A stretch of DNA of 64,000 nt from Amaranthus tricolor (Eukaryota > Streptophyta > Magnoliopsida > Caryophyllales > Amaranthaceae): the NCBI RefSeq assembly GCF_026212465.1, contig NC_080056.1, positions 18,112,336-18,176,335 of the forward strand. Direction: 5' to 3'. The notes beneath the pieces were generated by a model. That model had not been told where the DNA came from. It saw only the letters and a program-made list of their open reading frames with translations, and ran no database searches. The position numbers were made by a program, and so were the translations under genes. Below are positions 25,336 to 39,000 of this stretch, piece after piece (position 1 is the stretch's first letter; each line of letters starts with the position of its first letter).

Positions 25336-26535
25336 TGTTGGCCTCTTAGGTTTTGATGATGACTTCACTTTTAAATAAACAAACATGTTTTAGAGATTGT
25401 TTTGTAGGTAAATATCCGATTTTGTTAAAATCGTTGATGAAGCCTATGACTTGGTTCGTGGAAGTTGTACGTGTCATAAATATCCAAGAAGTTAGAAAAT
25501 CGCTTAGGAAGTCAAAAGTAGACAGAGGGTCTACTATTCCCAAAGTTGACAATCTGATGGAAGATGTAGATGGAGACAGTACATTGTTCCTACAATTGCA
25601 AGTCTGGAGAAGACATCGGCTGGAAAACTACAAATAATTAATTTTATGTTATTAAGTTGATGTAACGGTTAAAAGCTAAATTAGTTGCTTAATTTAATTA
25701 ATAAGTTGGTTGGCAAAACTATTTTTAGTCATCTAAAAATAACCTAAGACTTATTCTTTGATTAGAAAAAGCCTCCACTTAATAAGGATCTCAATATTGG
25801 CTCCTATACTATTTTTAGTATGAGAGAACCGTAACTCTATTTTTAGAGTATAGTAACCATGGTAGCATATTCAAATATTCCAAGTAACTCCTCCTTTATT
25901 TTAGGATCAAGGAATAATTGGAAGTTATCATACTTATTATGTTACGGTATTTTGCTCTATAAATAGAAGTGCTCCTTAATTGAACCGAATATATCCAAGA
26001 ATGTCCTAAAAAAGGTGAGATCAAAATAAGAAAAATATCTTATGCATACAATTGCCAATTAATTTATTATATTTTTCTTATTCAACTATTTAATTTTTAT
26101 CCTTTTTGAGAATATGGCCTTGTAAAGGTATTTGAGTGATTTGTTATAACTAGACTCAAGAGAAGTCTAGGGGAGAATAGAAGCTTCAAGTGAAGCGTGA
26201 GAAATAGAAGAGAAAGAGAAGGAGAAAGAGAAGTAGGCCTAAAGTAGAGAAGCTTCAAGTAAAACAAATTGTTTTATGTAATTGTAATTGATTGCCTAAA
26301 ACATAGTAAGAGAATTATTGAAATCCCGGGGTGGTCGTGGTTTTCCTTCTTATTAGGCCAAGAAGGTTTCCACGTAAAATCGTTGTCTCCTTTTATCTTT
26401 TTCATTTTAAGTTTAAGTTTATTTTCTTATTATAATTCCGCAAAAATTAGGGCTAAAAATCTTAAACTCGATATACAACAATTCACCCCCCCCCCCCCCT
26501 CTTGTTGCATTCGTCCATCTCTTGGTATTTCTACA
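25336..26535 (+). repeat. 3' LTR of the outer Copia element (1200 bp, full-length form)
   Basis: Pairs with 5241-6224. It retains about 245 bp (roughly 26141-26382) missing from the 5' LTR, including the palindrome-flanked CCCGGGGTGGTCGTGG segment and GGTTTCCACGTAAAATC, typical of Copia LTR transcript ends. The C-run is 14 long here (26486-26499) versus 28 in the other LTR. AAAAG follows at 26536-26540. Confidence 0.94.
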
Positions 26536-26739
26536 AAAAGCTATGAGCCCTCCCTCTTTCCTCAACTTCTTTCCCCAATTCCCTTCTTCTACCTTAAAAC
26601 CCTAACCTTATCTCCTATATCTACACTCTAATTTCTAATCCAATTCCATTCAGACTCAAGATTCGTTCATCCTTTCTCATTTTCTAAAACTTCTCCACCA
26701 TAAAAATCAAGCTTTCATTATCTTCCTTACTCAAACTCC

Positions 26740-27967
26740 TTGCACCATTGTTGGGAAAAAGGAAGTCAAAAAGGGACTTCTCCACCATAACACTTAAGAA
26801 GAGAACCTTGTTGGCCACTAAATTCATTCATGAGTTCACTTTAGACCACACCGACTTTCTCAATGGGGTCAGGACCCTACTCATTAGGGGAGGGTTAGAG
26901 GGTTTTATAGGTAATATGCTGTAGTTTAACCCAGGTTGACCCTAGAGTTCTTCTCAACCCTTAAAGTGCACGACTCATTTAGAGGTCTTAGGTACAATTA
27001 TATCACATTCAATGCCTTCAACAAGACTTACTGCATAACCTACCTTGCCATCGTTGAGGCATTTCGGTTAAATTTAGCGAGGCTGAGTACGTGACCCCCT
27101 CTAAAAGAGAAGTGGTTGAATTTTGGGGTCAGCTAACAGTTGACTCCTGTACTTAAAGACGAGAAACAAGATCAGTAAGATCTGGCACCCCGCATTGCTC
27201 TATGTCTACAGGTTACTCGCCATGACCATCTTTGGTCAAGGTGAGCCAAACAAAGTAGCTATAGGAGAGCTAGCTCTTTTGAGAGCTTTGGCGATTCCGA
27301 GCCGCACTAGGCCCGATTGGGTGAAACTCTTCGTAGGGAGATGTATTGGCATCCAAATTTCTTTATTTTAGATCAGCCAGGGAAGACCCCTATTTTGTGG
27401 CTCCTATTGGGAGGCTTATTGCCTTACCAACAGAGCCCCCACCATTTTTGATATCGGTGAACATGATAATGTTCTCACATTATATATGTGCACCCTCCAT
27501 TATGCTGTAAATAATACAACTGAGTTCTATGCGGCTGCTACGGAGGGGGGCGAAGATGATGATGGTGATAGGGATGGGGATGGTGCTGACGAACAGCAAG
27601 CCTAGCCCGAGACTCAAGAGGCCCAGTATGCTCAAACTTTTCAAGATGAGCCATACTACCAGCAACCTGATTATGCACAGCAGGTACCCTCATATATATA
27701 TGAGGAAGATCAGACCTGGTGTTAGCATATGCTAGGCCGCTTTGATCAGATGGAAGGTCGTATAGACCACATAGATAACAGTTTGCAAACCCTCCAAGAT
27801 ACCTGCAACTACCAATGGCACGAGCTACATGATTCATACGACTCAGACATGTACGACATCAATATTCGTCTAAGCTCTTTGATGATGGCTTAGAGGCCCA
27901 GACTGCACACTTTGCGGGTACCCCGTTCCAAGACCCAAGGGCCCAAATTGCTGAATTGGAAGTTCAA

Positions 27968-27990
<23 letters not shown>
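26740..27990 (+). pseudogene. Athila-type first protein (ORF1/gag-like), degraded
   Basis: Translated in shifting frames: LVATKFIHEFTLDHTDFLNG (about 26813), HDSFRGLRYNYITFNAF (about 26970), LLAMTIFGQGEPNKVAIGEL (about 27211), then an acidic segment and EDQTWC...MLGRFDQMEGRIDHIDNSL, a coiled-coil-like end. This succession resembles the N-terminal protein of Athila/Tat retrotransposons. Several in-frame stops (for example near 26920, 27140, 27370, 27604) make it dead. Confidence 0.6.

Positions 27991-28011
<21 letters not shown>
27971..28011. repeat. (GA)n microsatellite
   Basis: About 20 GA units at the end of the degraded Athila-like coding region. Confidence 0.95.
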
Positions 28012-28012
<1 letters not shown>

Positions 28013-29599
28013 CAACTTATCTAGAGTCCAAGAAGTCAAGGAGGAAGTCCTTATCCTTTTTCCGCCGAGGTTCTTCAAGTGGCCACTGAAGGCCACACGT
28101 TCTCAAATTCCCCTATCTATGTGCTTGTGCTTTTATGTTCTTGTCCCTTTGCTTCGATGTTAAGCATTGAGAACAATGCTTCTGACAAGCATGGGGGGAG
28201 TCTACACCTGTTAGTGTAGTTTTTATTATTGCTTTCTTAGTTTAGTTTTTTTTTTTTTTAATATACACTTCTTTATGCTTTCTTAGATTAGAATTTTTTT
28301 TGTTATTTTTATTTTCCTTTTGTTTTCCTTTATTTTATTTACCCCCTACCCTAAATAAAAAAGAAATAAAGAGAGAATGCTAGTCAATAATCTAAGAAGG
28401 AGGTCTAGGCAAAAGAAGAGTGAGTGTTCATCAACTGTTATCATTGAACCTCCTTTGCGGCGACGCTTATAGGTTATTCTTATCCCTATTCTCATATTTC
28501 TCCATATTCTAGTTCCACTAGATTGTCATACCTTGACCCACCTAGCCATCCTCACTTAAATTCTCATAAATCATCTCTTTATCAACCATTGCATGTGATA
28601 TGAGCTAAAAATTTTAACCGACATTATGCCCCCATGCTCTTTGATCCAAATAAAGTTCTTAGATTGTGAGATCCAAGAGCTCCATTATATGAGCCTTACA
28701 GTTATGGAGTTTGGGTATTTGTTTTGGTACATTATGTTGTTGTTATGATGGTGGAGTTGTTTTGGGATGGGTATGAGGTTGACAAGGGGTTTGGGATTTT
28801 TATGGGTTTACATGGTGAGATTACTTTATGAGAGAAAGGGAGACTAAGATAGGAAGCGTCTTACTTTTGGGGAGTCATAAGTAGAGTCGATGTTTCATGC
28901 TTTAAGAGGTAATGTTGTAAGCGATGGTACTATCCCAGTTTCAACATAGGTGTTTCATAAGATAGGCTACATTCTCTTCATCTTTGTGCTCTGATTGACA
29001 TATCCAGGGTTACTAAAGACCCTACTTTTGTAAGTGTTGCTGAACACCCTCTTGCTACTCACCATGAAAAGCAAGCATAGGGGAACCTATTGCTTGCTTG
29101 TTCATGTTTTCTAATTCTCATTTCTTGTATAGATTTAGCTTTGTGTATACATTGTAATTTACTTTCATTATAGCTGAATTTGTACTTTGTTTTTCATTGA
29201 AAAAGGAAAAACAAAAAAACTGCTTTAAAAGAGAAAAGCCCAGCTAGGTCGAAAACTTGAAAGGGCAACCTTGGCAAAAGAGCAGCATTGAGTGGGTGAG
29301 CAAGTAAGGATTGGAAAAGATGATGAATGGCTAGGATGGAAACCCAATTATGAGATCCTAGGCAAAGTGGGAGAAAAAGAGAGATTTCAAACTTCATGAA
29401 ATTCATTTTGTACTTGTAGTGGCAACATAAGAAGTGGGAGCTATAAGGAAAGTTATTGGGTAGGCCACCAATGAAGGGATAAGTGTAGAAATTCTTTCTT
29501 TTCCATTTTATTTGGGAGACACAAAGAGGTTGTAGTGGCAACATATTTTTTTCACCTTGATTTGCTCGAGGACGAGCAAAGGTTAAGCATGGGGAAGTT
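28012..29599 (+). other. Non-coding 3' region of the Athila-like remnant
   Basis: No credible gene. It contains the near-repeat GACAAGCATGGGGGGAGTC (about 28184) and the terminal AAGCATGGGGAAGTT (29585-29599), two polypurine-like tracts, the second immediately before the LTR. Confidence 0.55.
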
Positions 29600-31141
29600 T
29601 GACAAGTGCAATTATTTGCAGTTATTGTGCTATTTTTATGCTCCTTCCTTGAAGATTAGTGGTGGTTTAGGATTATTTTTAGCTTGTTTACTCTAGTATA
29701 TGATGATTTGATTATTTGTGAGTAAATGGGTTAATTTTGATGATTATTAAGCATGTTTGCGCAAGAATTGTGGCTTATACTATTGCAAGGCACTATGGGA
29801 AGGAGTAAAATGGGGTCTAATAAGTTGAAGAACGATAAAGAGTCACAAAAATGTTCTAAGAAAAAAAGAAACTCAAAGGATAAGACTCGCCACCAAGAAA
29901 AGCAGCGAGCCCTCAAGTCAAGAGAAAGAGATGAATCGTCGCTTTTACCTGACCCAGAGGCAACGACTCGCGACCAGTTTCTGTGTTCAACACTCAACAA
30001 CAGAAGATAGCGACGACTCGCCGCTTTTGCCTCACTCACAAGCGACGAATCGTCGCCAATTACCGAAAAGCCATGATTTTGCATTTTAAAGAAGCGACGA
30101 GCCGCCTCCATAGGTGACGACTAGTGGCCATCTGACTGGTTGTTTCTTATATCATTTTTAGTGTTTTATTTTAACAGATATTCAGTTATTTTTGGGAATT
30201 TTATCCATAATTAGACTTTAATATAAATAGTGATAGTTACTTTTTAGTTATTATCTCCCTTAAGCTTTAATTTTCAGATTTTCTCTTAGTTTTTAGGGTT
30301 TCTTTGAAGAAAAACTCAATTATAAGGTTTTTTCCAATTGCTAATTGACTTAATTGGATGCAATTTATAGTTTGTGCATGATTTCATTAGTACGTATTTT
30401 TACCTTGCTCTTTATTATTCATCTTCTTGTCTTTAATTACTCATTATTATTATGTTCCACATAACAATTAAGTTTTTATTCATTGTCAATTTCATGTTTA
30501 TTAATATGTCTAGTGAGTATATTTCTCTTCTAGGATTAAGGGATTGACCCTGATTTGAAGCATGTAATGATATTTGATTGATTATTTGTGTGAAATTTAG
30601 GTCTATGATTAAACCTATGCTTAATGAACATTAGTTTAAAATATCTTTATTAACCTTTTCGATAAAACGAAAGTTTGAGATTAGGATTAATTTTGGATTG
30701 AGGTATATTTAAGTTAAATTCATACTAATTTAACCAATAAAACGGAAGTTTGAGGATTAATATTAGTAAGATCTTAAACCGATATTGATCAATAAAGCTG
30801 AAACTTGAGATTATTTAACTCACGTTTAATCATGTCAAAAATTCAATTTTATACAAATATGAGAGTAATTGATTTCCATGTCAGAATTAGGCGATTTCCG
30901 ACATCCTAGATTTGTCTTCTCATCGTTATCTTCATATCAATTATTGTCCTTGCTTTATTTACTAGTTTTAGTTGCATCATTTTAGATTATTGCTCATAGT
31001 AGAGTTAGATTTCCAAACCAATTATATAGTTTGTCTGTATCCTGTGACCATAAACTGAACGAATGTATTAATTTGCTTTTTTGAGTTCAAACCCTTATAG
31101 TTACACGTACACTGTGCGCTTGTGGTTAAATAAAATTTACA
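29600..31141 (+). repeat. Athila-like 3' LTR (about 1.54 kb)
   Basis: Starts TGACAAGTGCAATTATT after a purine tract and ends near ACACTGTGCGCTTGTGG...TTTACA, which resembles Ty3/Athila LTR ends. The right end is uncertain by a few bases. Between 29885 and 30120 there are about ten copies of a CGACGA / TCGTCGC / ACTCGCC motif. No second LTR is visible in the window. Confidence 0.6.
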
Positions 31142-31329
31142 CATTAATGACGACTATATATTTTTTTTCTCCACTCAAGATTAATGCAATAGCTACGTTT
31201 GAAAGTTCCAATAAATAAGCTAATCGGAACTTCAACTGTACAACAAATCAATTACTTCAACTCGTTGAACAATCAATTTACTTAATTTCGTGTCAAAAAA
31301 AAAAAGAAAACAGAAAACACTATGGATCC

Positions 31330-33051
31330 TTATTGCAGGAAAAATAAATGGTCTCCATCTCTGATCACACCAATGTCTTCAACTTCTGCATTCTCTGTAT
31401 TAATGATTTTTGTGAAGTTTCTTTGAAACTTTTTACCTGCACTTCATTGAGGCCAAAGTTGTTGTTATTAATACACAATTTATGAAGCACGTTTGTGGGG
31501 GAGAACATGGGTTCACTTGATTAGGGACTGTTTTTTTTATTATAATATTTTTATATAATACTCCCTCCAATTCGCTATTAATGTTTCATTTGCTTTATGC
31601 ACTCTATGTAATGCACTTATTCAATTTTTAATATCTCTAATTGTGCATAATTAAAAATTATGAAAAGTTGATATAAATAATTCTTGCATTGAGACAAATC
31701 AAATAAGATCTCACTTGTCTATGTTTTACTTATAGATTAATAATAAAATACAAATTAAGAAAAAGAGATAAATAGTATCCAAAAAGCAAATAAGACATTA
31801 ATAGTGAATTAGAGGGAGCAGATGTACTTTTTAGTTATGTTAACTTAGATGATTTTTTATATTAAAGTCTCTCAAATCATTTCCTTTGTTATTACAATAG
31901 TAAGTTATGTATATTGACCACCTTGTACTTGTTATATGTTGCTTGAGTCGTTGGCTGATTCATGAGGGCATGGTTTCATAGTATCTGATATTGATAGGCT
32001 ATGTATGAGATTTGGTTTCGAAAACCAAAAAGATCAATTGAGCAAATTAGGAAAATTTTAAAAGTTTGGGACAATGGAATAAGTTGAGTTTTACATGTGG
32101 TGGGACTTCAGAAATAAAGCAACTGAAAATGTTGAGTTAGCTTCAGGGTTAACCACCTAAAACCTGACTTGGGTTAAAGGTTTGAAGGGTCTTTAATTTG
32201 TGTGTGTTTTGTTTTTTGCTCCTATGTCTAATGTGTATGTCTTGGATTGTGATCTATAAATACTCCCAAGTACACTTAACCCATTAACTAAGGTATTCTA
32301 ATTAATATTATCAATTGAGAACTTTGTTTTTTAATCAATTTACAGATACATCTAAGCCTAGATTGGATGAAACCCACATTTAGTAAACCTCGGTAACTTT
32401 CGATGTTGTTTGATTATAACGATATTATATTCCCTTCACTTAATTTACTAAAAGTATGAATTTTTTGATTTTGTTTACCATTGATCTTGGGCAATTAATA
32501 CTAATTCTTTAACTTGAATCTCACCATTTATGACAAGGGTATGAGATGTTCTTGCACCACCAACATGAATTATGAAATCACTAACACTATATATAGTTAG
32601 ATGAAAGAAAATAAAGAAAAAGAAATAGGAGGAAAATAAAGGGAATTGAAAGTAAAAAATTCCTTTATATTTAAAATAAGGAAAAATTATTGTGAATAAT
32701 TAAATTTATTTTTTATTATCTATTAATAATTCCACATTTTGAAACTTTTTTAAAAATTTAACATTTGTTTTTCAGTTTGTTGCCAATAAACCTTTTAGAA
32801 AATAACATGTTATATCAGGTTACATTTTATCTTCTCCTTCTTCTATAATTTGTGTTTTGCCTTAATTTAAAAATAGTAATTAAAATTATAACTATAAAAT
32901 AGTCAATTTCTACAAAGAGAGGTAGTAGTAGATAATTTACCTGCAATACTGAAAAGCTCTTCAATGCTATCAGGTAAGACAATAAGTTTACCAAAATGCT
33001 TCCCTTCCATATAATCACCCCTTTCTGAATGCATGTAAATGACAACTCTAA

Positions 33052-33093
<42 letters not shown>

Positions 33094-36000
33094 CATTATT
33101 ATTATTATTATTAACTCCTGAAGTTGCAGCTTCATAATCCCTTGAACTCAACTTCTCAGATTGATCACAATAATGGCAAATCTTATGGATTTCTGTGTTT
33201 CCATGATTCCTCTGAGTAATGTCATTGATGTCTGGATCATCTAACTGAATCTTAACTGTACTAAAGTCCTCATCTTTAACAGAGGAACAAAACTTTGGTT
33301 TATTATCATCAGCTGATGAGTAAATGTTCATACCACATCCATTGTTCATCAAGGTACTTTTATGTAAGTTATAACCACATTCATACTTTGAGTACATTCT
33401 GCATTTTTGTTGCCCATTAAACCATTCATCATACATATACTCCTCAATGTTTTGCTGCTCAATAATACCTTGGCTTTCTAAATCTTTAAGTTTCTGCAAA
33501 CACAATTTTTAGATTGTCAACAAATCTAAAACCACTTAAAGGGGTAAACCAGTGAAAATCAGGGGTTCATATTCAATCTATTAAGTACATGATTTGAAAG
33601 GGTACATATTCACTGCTTAGGGTACATATTTTTAGTGAAATTTTTTATTATTTAAAAATATTAAATAATAAAAAACACACTACTCCACAACTACTCCTAA
33701 AAAGATTTATCTTCAATAAAAGTTGTTTTTAGTGATATTACCACTTTAATTGTTTTTAATAGATCATCCTTCTATATACACATACTCATATTTTATTATA
33801 AAAAAAGAACAAGTATATCTATTTTAAGCTTTCAACGAAGAAATATTAACTCAAAATACAAAATTGACTATAAATGTAGTGGATCTAATAAAAAATAATG
33901 ATAACAAAAAAGCTAAGAAAAACATGTCAAATTAGTTCTGGTTTGGGTTATGATCAAATTTGACCTAATTGTTTTTTCATTATATTCGATGGATTTAAAA
34001 TTTTCTGGTTACAACTTATTAATTTCATTTGGGTTTTTACGTTAAATTCGAGTTAGATTAAAAGTTAACAAGTATAATTGCTGAGTAAAATTACAAGTGC
34101 ATGATCATATTTTGTTTGTTTTGTTAAAAACATTACCATAAACAGATTGCGCATTATGATGTGGTCATCTGCCTTGTTTGCTTGGATAATATTTGTAAGT
34201 GAAGCGCGGTTTAACCTTAATATTTGTGATAACTCTGTAGTCCTAATTGTGAATGGCTGTGGCATGTTACATAGAACACCTATTTCTCCAAATATATCTC
34301 CTGCACATATCTTTTGAACAATCTGCATATAACAATTTTTGCATTTAGAATTGGTTCTCCTTGTAAACTATTTTTGCTCAATTCCAAACATACATATGCA
34401 AATACCTTATCACACCCATTTATGTGTGCTAGCATGTCCTACATAAAGACAAACAATAATCATGTTAGGTACCGCACCTTAGGTAGAAAGTTGTAACATG
34501 AGAGATTTAAAATGAGGGCGGGAAGACCCACAGTTATTAAAAAGGATATGAAGGAATAAGATTTATATGTTGACATGGCTGAAAAGCAAGATGAATGGAG
34601 AAAGAGTATTCATGTAGATGTCAAATAATAAATAAACTGATCTCTGGGGTGGAGTAAAAATTGATAAATTTTTTGAAGGTTCTGTGCAATTTTAAAAATT
34701 GTAATATTTTTCTAATAATTTTGTATCATTAGACACATAACCTATACAACGTAATTTAATATTGAGGCTCCCAATTTTTCGGGGCCCTGTGCGGTCAAGC
34801 ATATTGAACATGCTTAGATCCTCCCATGACTGATCAATTGATTCATGTAGCGGTTGCAATATTATGGTATCAAGACTTTTTCCATTGTTGCATTGTTGTT
34901 GATAATTGATTGGCTATCCGTTTTCTATATACAGATTATTGAAATGAGTAAAGTAGTTGAGATACAGGGTTTACCACTGCACCAGATACAAGAATATAAA
35001 TATCTGTTGGCGCTTCATTTTGTAAGATCACATCTTCTCTTGGGGGGAAATATTCAGCATCCATTTCAGAAACCTGTATATATAAGAGACAACTCTGGGT
35101 TTAATATGCTGAAAGTGTTACACTTATGATTCATTACCCCAATGTTCCGTTTGATAGTGTGTATTAAACAGTGAGAATAGTAATGAAAAGTTAGTGTAAT
35201 TTTGATAGGAAAATCTCATGACGAGTTTAATAGCCTTGCCTGTTTTACTTCAATTATCTTATTTTTTTCACAAAATTCATTCTAATGCATTATCATGTGG
35301 AGAGGTGGTATTAGATGGTAATGAAAAATTGTGAATAAAAAAAATTTTGATGAACAACTTTTGATAACCATGGAATGACATGGTACATTTAACATAAATG
35401 AGATTGTAACCTGTTGATCTTAAATGAGAAACGCAAACGATTTAACGAGTGATTTTACTACAATCGGAGGTCTTACCAATTGGAGGAGGAAATTAGGAGA
35501 AACTCCAGTGAAAAGATGAACTTGCTGAACAATAGGAAAGAAGAGATACTTTGAAATGTTGGATCGAAGAGCTTTAGGTAAACGATTTAGGGTCTCTTGC
35601 TGTTTTAACCCTTCTGTTTTGAACTTGAGACAAACATGTGACAGCATTTGGTCTTCTATTTTTGGAGGGAGCTGGTTTCGTGCAGCAAATTCTGTACAAG
35701 CCCTTACTGTATCCCTCTGTAAAACCACAGCATGTTCAATATTAGCACTTACCTAAATTCTTAATGTCTGATTGATAGTCAGTATTAAATTATAAGATTG
35801 GTAATCTAGAATTTAACTTACCCAAATTCTTAACAATCTAAATGATATAAATGATAATGAAAATTTAATGTATTTTTAGTGGGAAAATCTGTTGATATGT
35901 TCAATGTTTATGTTTTTTCTACTTCAACCATCTCATTTTCTTCACAAAATTCATTTCTTTGTATTACCAATTGAAATACTGATTTTAGTTAGAAATGAAA

Positions 36001-39000
36001 AATACTCCTAGTAAACAAAATATTTTTTATTAACAAAATTTAATTAGGACGAAAATGACATGTTACATTTCTTGAATATTTACACTATAAAATACACAAG
36101 GGAAATGATATTGAAAAGTCAAAAATTGATGAATTTTATGGTTGTGGGTAAGTCAAGCTGGTGACTAGGAGGATTAGGGGTGTTTTGAGTGGGGTCATTA
36201 AAAGCTTGAGTACATGCTCAGTAAAAAAAAAATGCATGTTTCATATTTATGATCAGTAAATGCTAACTCTATGGATAACAGAATTAGTCCACATATAAGG
36301 TAATTAGTCATATGTCTAAAATTGAAATCATTATATTTCAAATTAATTTTTATAACTTCAACCATTACATTTATTTGTTGAAGTCTTGCAAAAGGAATGT
36401 TAAAAACATTAGTTAAGAAAATACTCTTATTTTTTAATAAAAATGAAAATTATTATATTTTTCAAATAAATTTTAGACGATATGATACTTTTATAATTCT
36501 TTATTTCGTTGTGTCGCCTTCACCCAAACCAAACTTAATGACCTAAATAGTAAACCTCAAATTATTGCAATATCTTAAATTTGTATTGACTACGTAGAAT
36601 AGCTGAGGAAAGGTGAAGGATTAGAGCTAGCGCTAGATAAGATACGACCCGATTGTCTGCAATATGCAGTATTAAGCTCATATTAGGAGATGCAAAGATG
36701 AAACTTACAAAATTTCGGGTGCGGCTAGTCCATTGCACAACAAGATTTGTCATATTTCCAATGATATAGGAGGTGAGACCTAAGTTAAATAGCATGTAAA
36801 AGATGTCAAATAACATCTCAATTGTATTCTCAGCATGCAGATCTCCATAACCAGTTGTTGTTAATGTCACGATAGACCAATATATTGAAGCAATGTATCT
36901 TTTCCAAACACTCTCTGATTTAAACTTTGGGTTAACTGCACCAATCCATGTTTGGGTCGGATCCGGATATCTATCCGCTATAAGGTAATAGAAGCATCCA
37001 GCACAATGTACAGCAAACAAAGTCACCTGAAATTAATTTCAATTCATGTATTAAATGATTATGTTTCAATTATTGGAGTTGACTTTCTAGTAGAATACAT
37101 GATTACTTACTGAGACAAGTTTTGTGCACCGGGTCCAAAAATAGTTGAACCGGATATCTTTTTCAAGCCTGAATCATAATTAAAATATTAATAATTTAAC
37201 CAAGTTTATTTTTAGGTGAGATTGCTTAAAGTCATAATTTCAACATTAAGATCACTAAATATAAGTTTTAAAACATGCTATCCTCTCAATAAAATAATTT
37301 CTTTAATTACATTAATAAAAACGTTACTCCACTTTTACAAATATAAAATTGAATTTATCAAATATTAGTTTCTTTGAAGTTGAGGATAAATATACAAGCT
37401 CTAAAATCAGTTCAACAAAAATCAATATATATAATCAATAAAAATGATTTTTACTTGCAGGATATTAACTTTTTGTATAGAAAATACATTAGTGAGTACA
37501 TTTAAACCCTAAATAATGCTCTAAAGAGAAATAAGAAATTTTAAATAATGAAACAAAATTATTAAATTCTAAATAAAATAAAATAAAATAAAATGAGTTT
37601 TACGTGACCCTTATTTATTTTTATCTTAATTCGAAAATTCCGGACAAATTTAGTATCATTATAAAGTTAAATCAATGACAAAAACAAGTCCGTTATAAAG
37701 TGATAGATTCATATGATGCTAAGATTATGAGTGAATAAAGATTGGATTGGAAATAGACCTGGCAAATAGGGAGCTGACTCTTCGAAGTCTCCAAAGTCTA
37801 AGCATATTAAGTGCCTTAAAACCAACTCCACCGTTGTGGTCTGTAAATATAAGACTAAGCGTCTGAAGTGGTGCTGTTGAAGCCACATCAAAAATAAACC
37901 ACGTTGATAAATACCTGCATCAAAACATTATCAAATAATTATTTTCTAATTTAGTACACCTAGGGGATCTAGAAAAATAATAACTTAGAGTCAATTTAAG
38001 TAAAACCCGCATAATAAATTTTGATCCCTGATCATATATGTGAAATGCAATACATTAAACAATTCATCTAGGGTATATTGACAAATACTTTTTGAATTTA
38101 TTTTGGATTTAAGAGATGTCAATTAACTTTAGTGACATCACATTACATACGCTACAAACTAGACCGAATGAAATATAAGGTTAATTTTGAGAGTTGGTCA
38201 GAAATGCAATGGATATAGATCTATATAGAATGTATTGTAAATACCTTATATTTTATATAATTGATACAACATGCAAAACAAAATTTTAAGGTAAAAACAA
38301 TTTTTCTTAAATATTTCAGTATGATCATACATTTATCTACAAAATAGAATGCATATTTATCTAGCAAGTATATGAGGATTGCGGAGTGAATTTTAGTATG
38401 ATATGTTAAATTGGGTTGGACTTATTGTAAATGCTAGCATATTAATGGGAAAAACGAGTTGCACACACTTCATATGCCAAGGAGGTATATACCATCCCAA
38501 AACCGCGATGGGAAGAAGGTTCCAATAACTTATAAAGTGTGCATGCCGCTTTTTATTTATCAATGTGACATAAATTATCCCAACATGATATACCGAGTAC
38601 GATCGTAGTGAATTATTTTACTATGATAAAGTGAAATAAAATTTGGTAGAAATAAAATGACTGACCTGATTGCAATTTTCTTATGATCATCAATAAGCAA
38701 GTAAGTTCGGCTATCAACGTATGCAACGAAGAAAGTAAGAAGTATATCAACAGCAAAAAAGCCATTGACAATGTGATCGAAAATGAAGAGCGCATCATCC
38801 TGTTTGAATGTAAGGAATGCAAACTCAAATGGACAAATCCATGCCGAGTATACAACCAATATTACTAGCAGCATCTCCCATGCCCTGTAAATTAATACTC
38901 TTAAGCATTACAAATTCTATTTTATCATGCATTATAACTCCCTCCATTCCGGCCAGTTTAAGCAAAAATTTACAAGCCATTTAGTCCAATAAGAGCCAAA

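Larger units (their letters stand above)
26541..31141 (+). mobile_element. Athila-like Ty3 element remnant: gag-type ORF and 3' LTR
   Basis: Contains a degraded first protein (about 26740-27990), a 1.6-kb non-coding stretch, a purine tract before 29600, and one LTR (29600-31141). No polymerase genes or 5' LTR are present, so it is a truncated or internally deleted copy. Assignment to the Athila/Tat branch rests on the first protein and on the LTR start TGACAAGTGC preceded by GGACGAGCAAAGG. Confidence 0.62.

Noticed and set aside
29753..30010. Lys/Arg-rich 85-codon open frame
   Set aside because: Lies within the Athila-like LTR, no homology, composition follows the local CGACGA repeats.
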